The position numbers and the translations under genes are program-made. A model generated the notes under the pieces. That model was not told the DNA's origin. It searched no databases and saw only the letters and a program-made list of their open reading frames with translations. Shown here in pieces: positions 63,696 to 64,000 of a DNA stretch of 64,000 nt. The DNA is from Janthinobacterium silvisoli. GTDB taxonomy: Bacteria > Pseudomonadota > Gammaproteobacteria > Burkholderiales > Burkholderiaceae_D. Position 1 is the stretch's first letter; each line of letters opens with the position of its first letter. The stretch spans positions 168,544 through 232,543 of the forward strand of contig NZ_JACHCL010000007.1 in NCBI RefSeq assembly GCF_014200725.1, in the 5' to 3' direction.

Positions 63696-63715
63696 GGGAT
63701 TTGTGCAACAAAGCC
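63696..63715. mobile_element. Terminal inverted repeat of the IS5 element
   Basis: gggatttgtgcaacaaagcc, the usual IS5-family end, 41 bp upstream of the transposase start. The opposite end is missing (truncated at 62.98 kb). Confidence 0.7.
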
Positions 63716-63913
63716 GAATTGAGGACCAAGAGCATCTTTGGCTTTCTTCCTATTACCCTAATGTACCTGTTATTGATAGCCCATGTGGTATCTTCAGATC
63801 GTCAAACCTGGCCGAATTGATATTGCGATCTCCGATTGTGCATCGAAATAGCTCCAAGAAAAACCTGTAAGAAGTCAGGTTGCATGAGTCGTTTAAGATG
63901 CGGTTTGTAGTGG
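63716..63913. other. Short gap between IS remnants
   Basis: No gene or repeat recognised; likely host or IS spacer sequence. The IS3 terminal repeat is probably around 63850-63912 but cannot be fixed. Confidence 0.35.
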
Positions 63914-64000
63914 TCAACCCATCCCGGACACTACGTTAAGTTTTTCTTCGGTGACGGCCGGTGCCAATCCGTGATTGAACTGATGTGGCCGTATCCAGTT
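63914..64000 (-). CDS. IS3-family transposase orfB, C-terminal end (partial)
   Basis: 28 residues and the stop (TGA 63914-63916) read from the window edge: NWIRPHQFNHGLAP then AVTEEKLNVVSGMG. This is the common tail of IS3 group orfB proteins (YNWxRPHQ...). The rest lies outside the window. Confidence 0.82.
   Translation of the reverse strand, partial: NWIRPHQFNHGLAPAVTEEKLNVVSGMG

Overview
The window reads as a chromosomal segment of a betaproteobacterium of the family Oxalobacteraceae (Janthinobacterium / Duganella / Massilia type). This is inferred from the moderately GC-rich housekeeping genes, the Burkholderiales-type trimeric porin and the general gene style; no 16S rRNA gene is present to settle it.

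Layout. (1) 1-17.5 kb is a surface polysaccharide (O-antigen or capsule) locus: the end of a Wzx flippase, two GT2 glycosyltransferases, an acetyltransferase, a Wzy-like polymerase, two GT4 glycosyltransferases, a 4-keto-sugar reductase/epimerase and a PglC-type initiating sugar-phosphate transferase run rightwards. A WbpM-like 4,6-dehydratase, rmlDCAB (dTDP-rhamnose) and manC (GDP-mannose) run leftwards. Together they imply a Wzx/Wzy-assembled glycan that starts with a UDP-6-deoxy-HexNAc and contains rhamnose and mannose-derived residues. The first 4.4 kb are AT-rich, and a 1.3 kb eroded gap separates them from the GC-rich part. (2) 19.2-39.5 kb is an integrated genomic island in a tRNA-Gly(CCC) gene. 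The 5' half of the tRNA is repeated at the left edge (57-bp direct repeat) and the whole tRNA stands at the right edge; both copies have the same promoter architecture.

The island is AT-rich. Its centre carries a CyRepA1-like replication protein (with one in-frame stop), two 50-bp direct repeats and a 24-bp perfect hairpin that look like a replication origin, and a tyrosine integrase. It also has several unrecognised small genes, an XRE regulator with a paralogous mini-protein, and its own H-NS. The flanks carry defence-like cargo: a RelA/SpoT-HEPN fusion protein beside a DUF4145 HEPN protein on the left, and on the right a NucS-like PD-(D/E)XK nuclease and a fused tandem TSPPY methyltransferase convergent with a PLD-fold nuclease, i.e. 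a probable restriction-modification system for an asymmetric site.

(3) 39.6-61.6 kb is ordinary chromosome: an NLP (necrosis-inducing-like) secreted protein, trmB, gdhA, two LysR regulators, a dicarboxylate symporter, a secreted alpha/beta hydrolase with a porin, recQ, an MFS/DeoR pair, several small proteins, a GIN-domain lipoprotein, a DASS anion transporter, and an SDR-MFS-SDR operon under an AraC-type regulator whose start codon appears lost. (4) 61.8-64 kb is an insertion-sequence graveyard: IS21-type terminal repeats, a truncated istA, an IS5 transposase with two nonsense codons, and the end of an IS3 orfB. A gene for a cyclic-phosphate-processing receiver protein sits among them.
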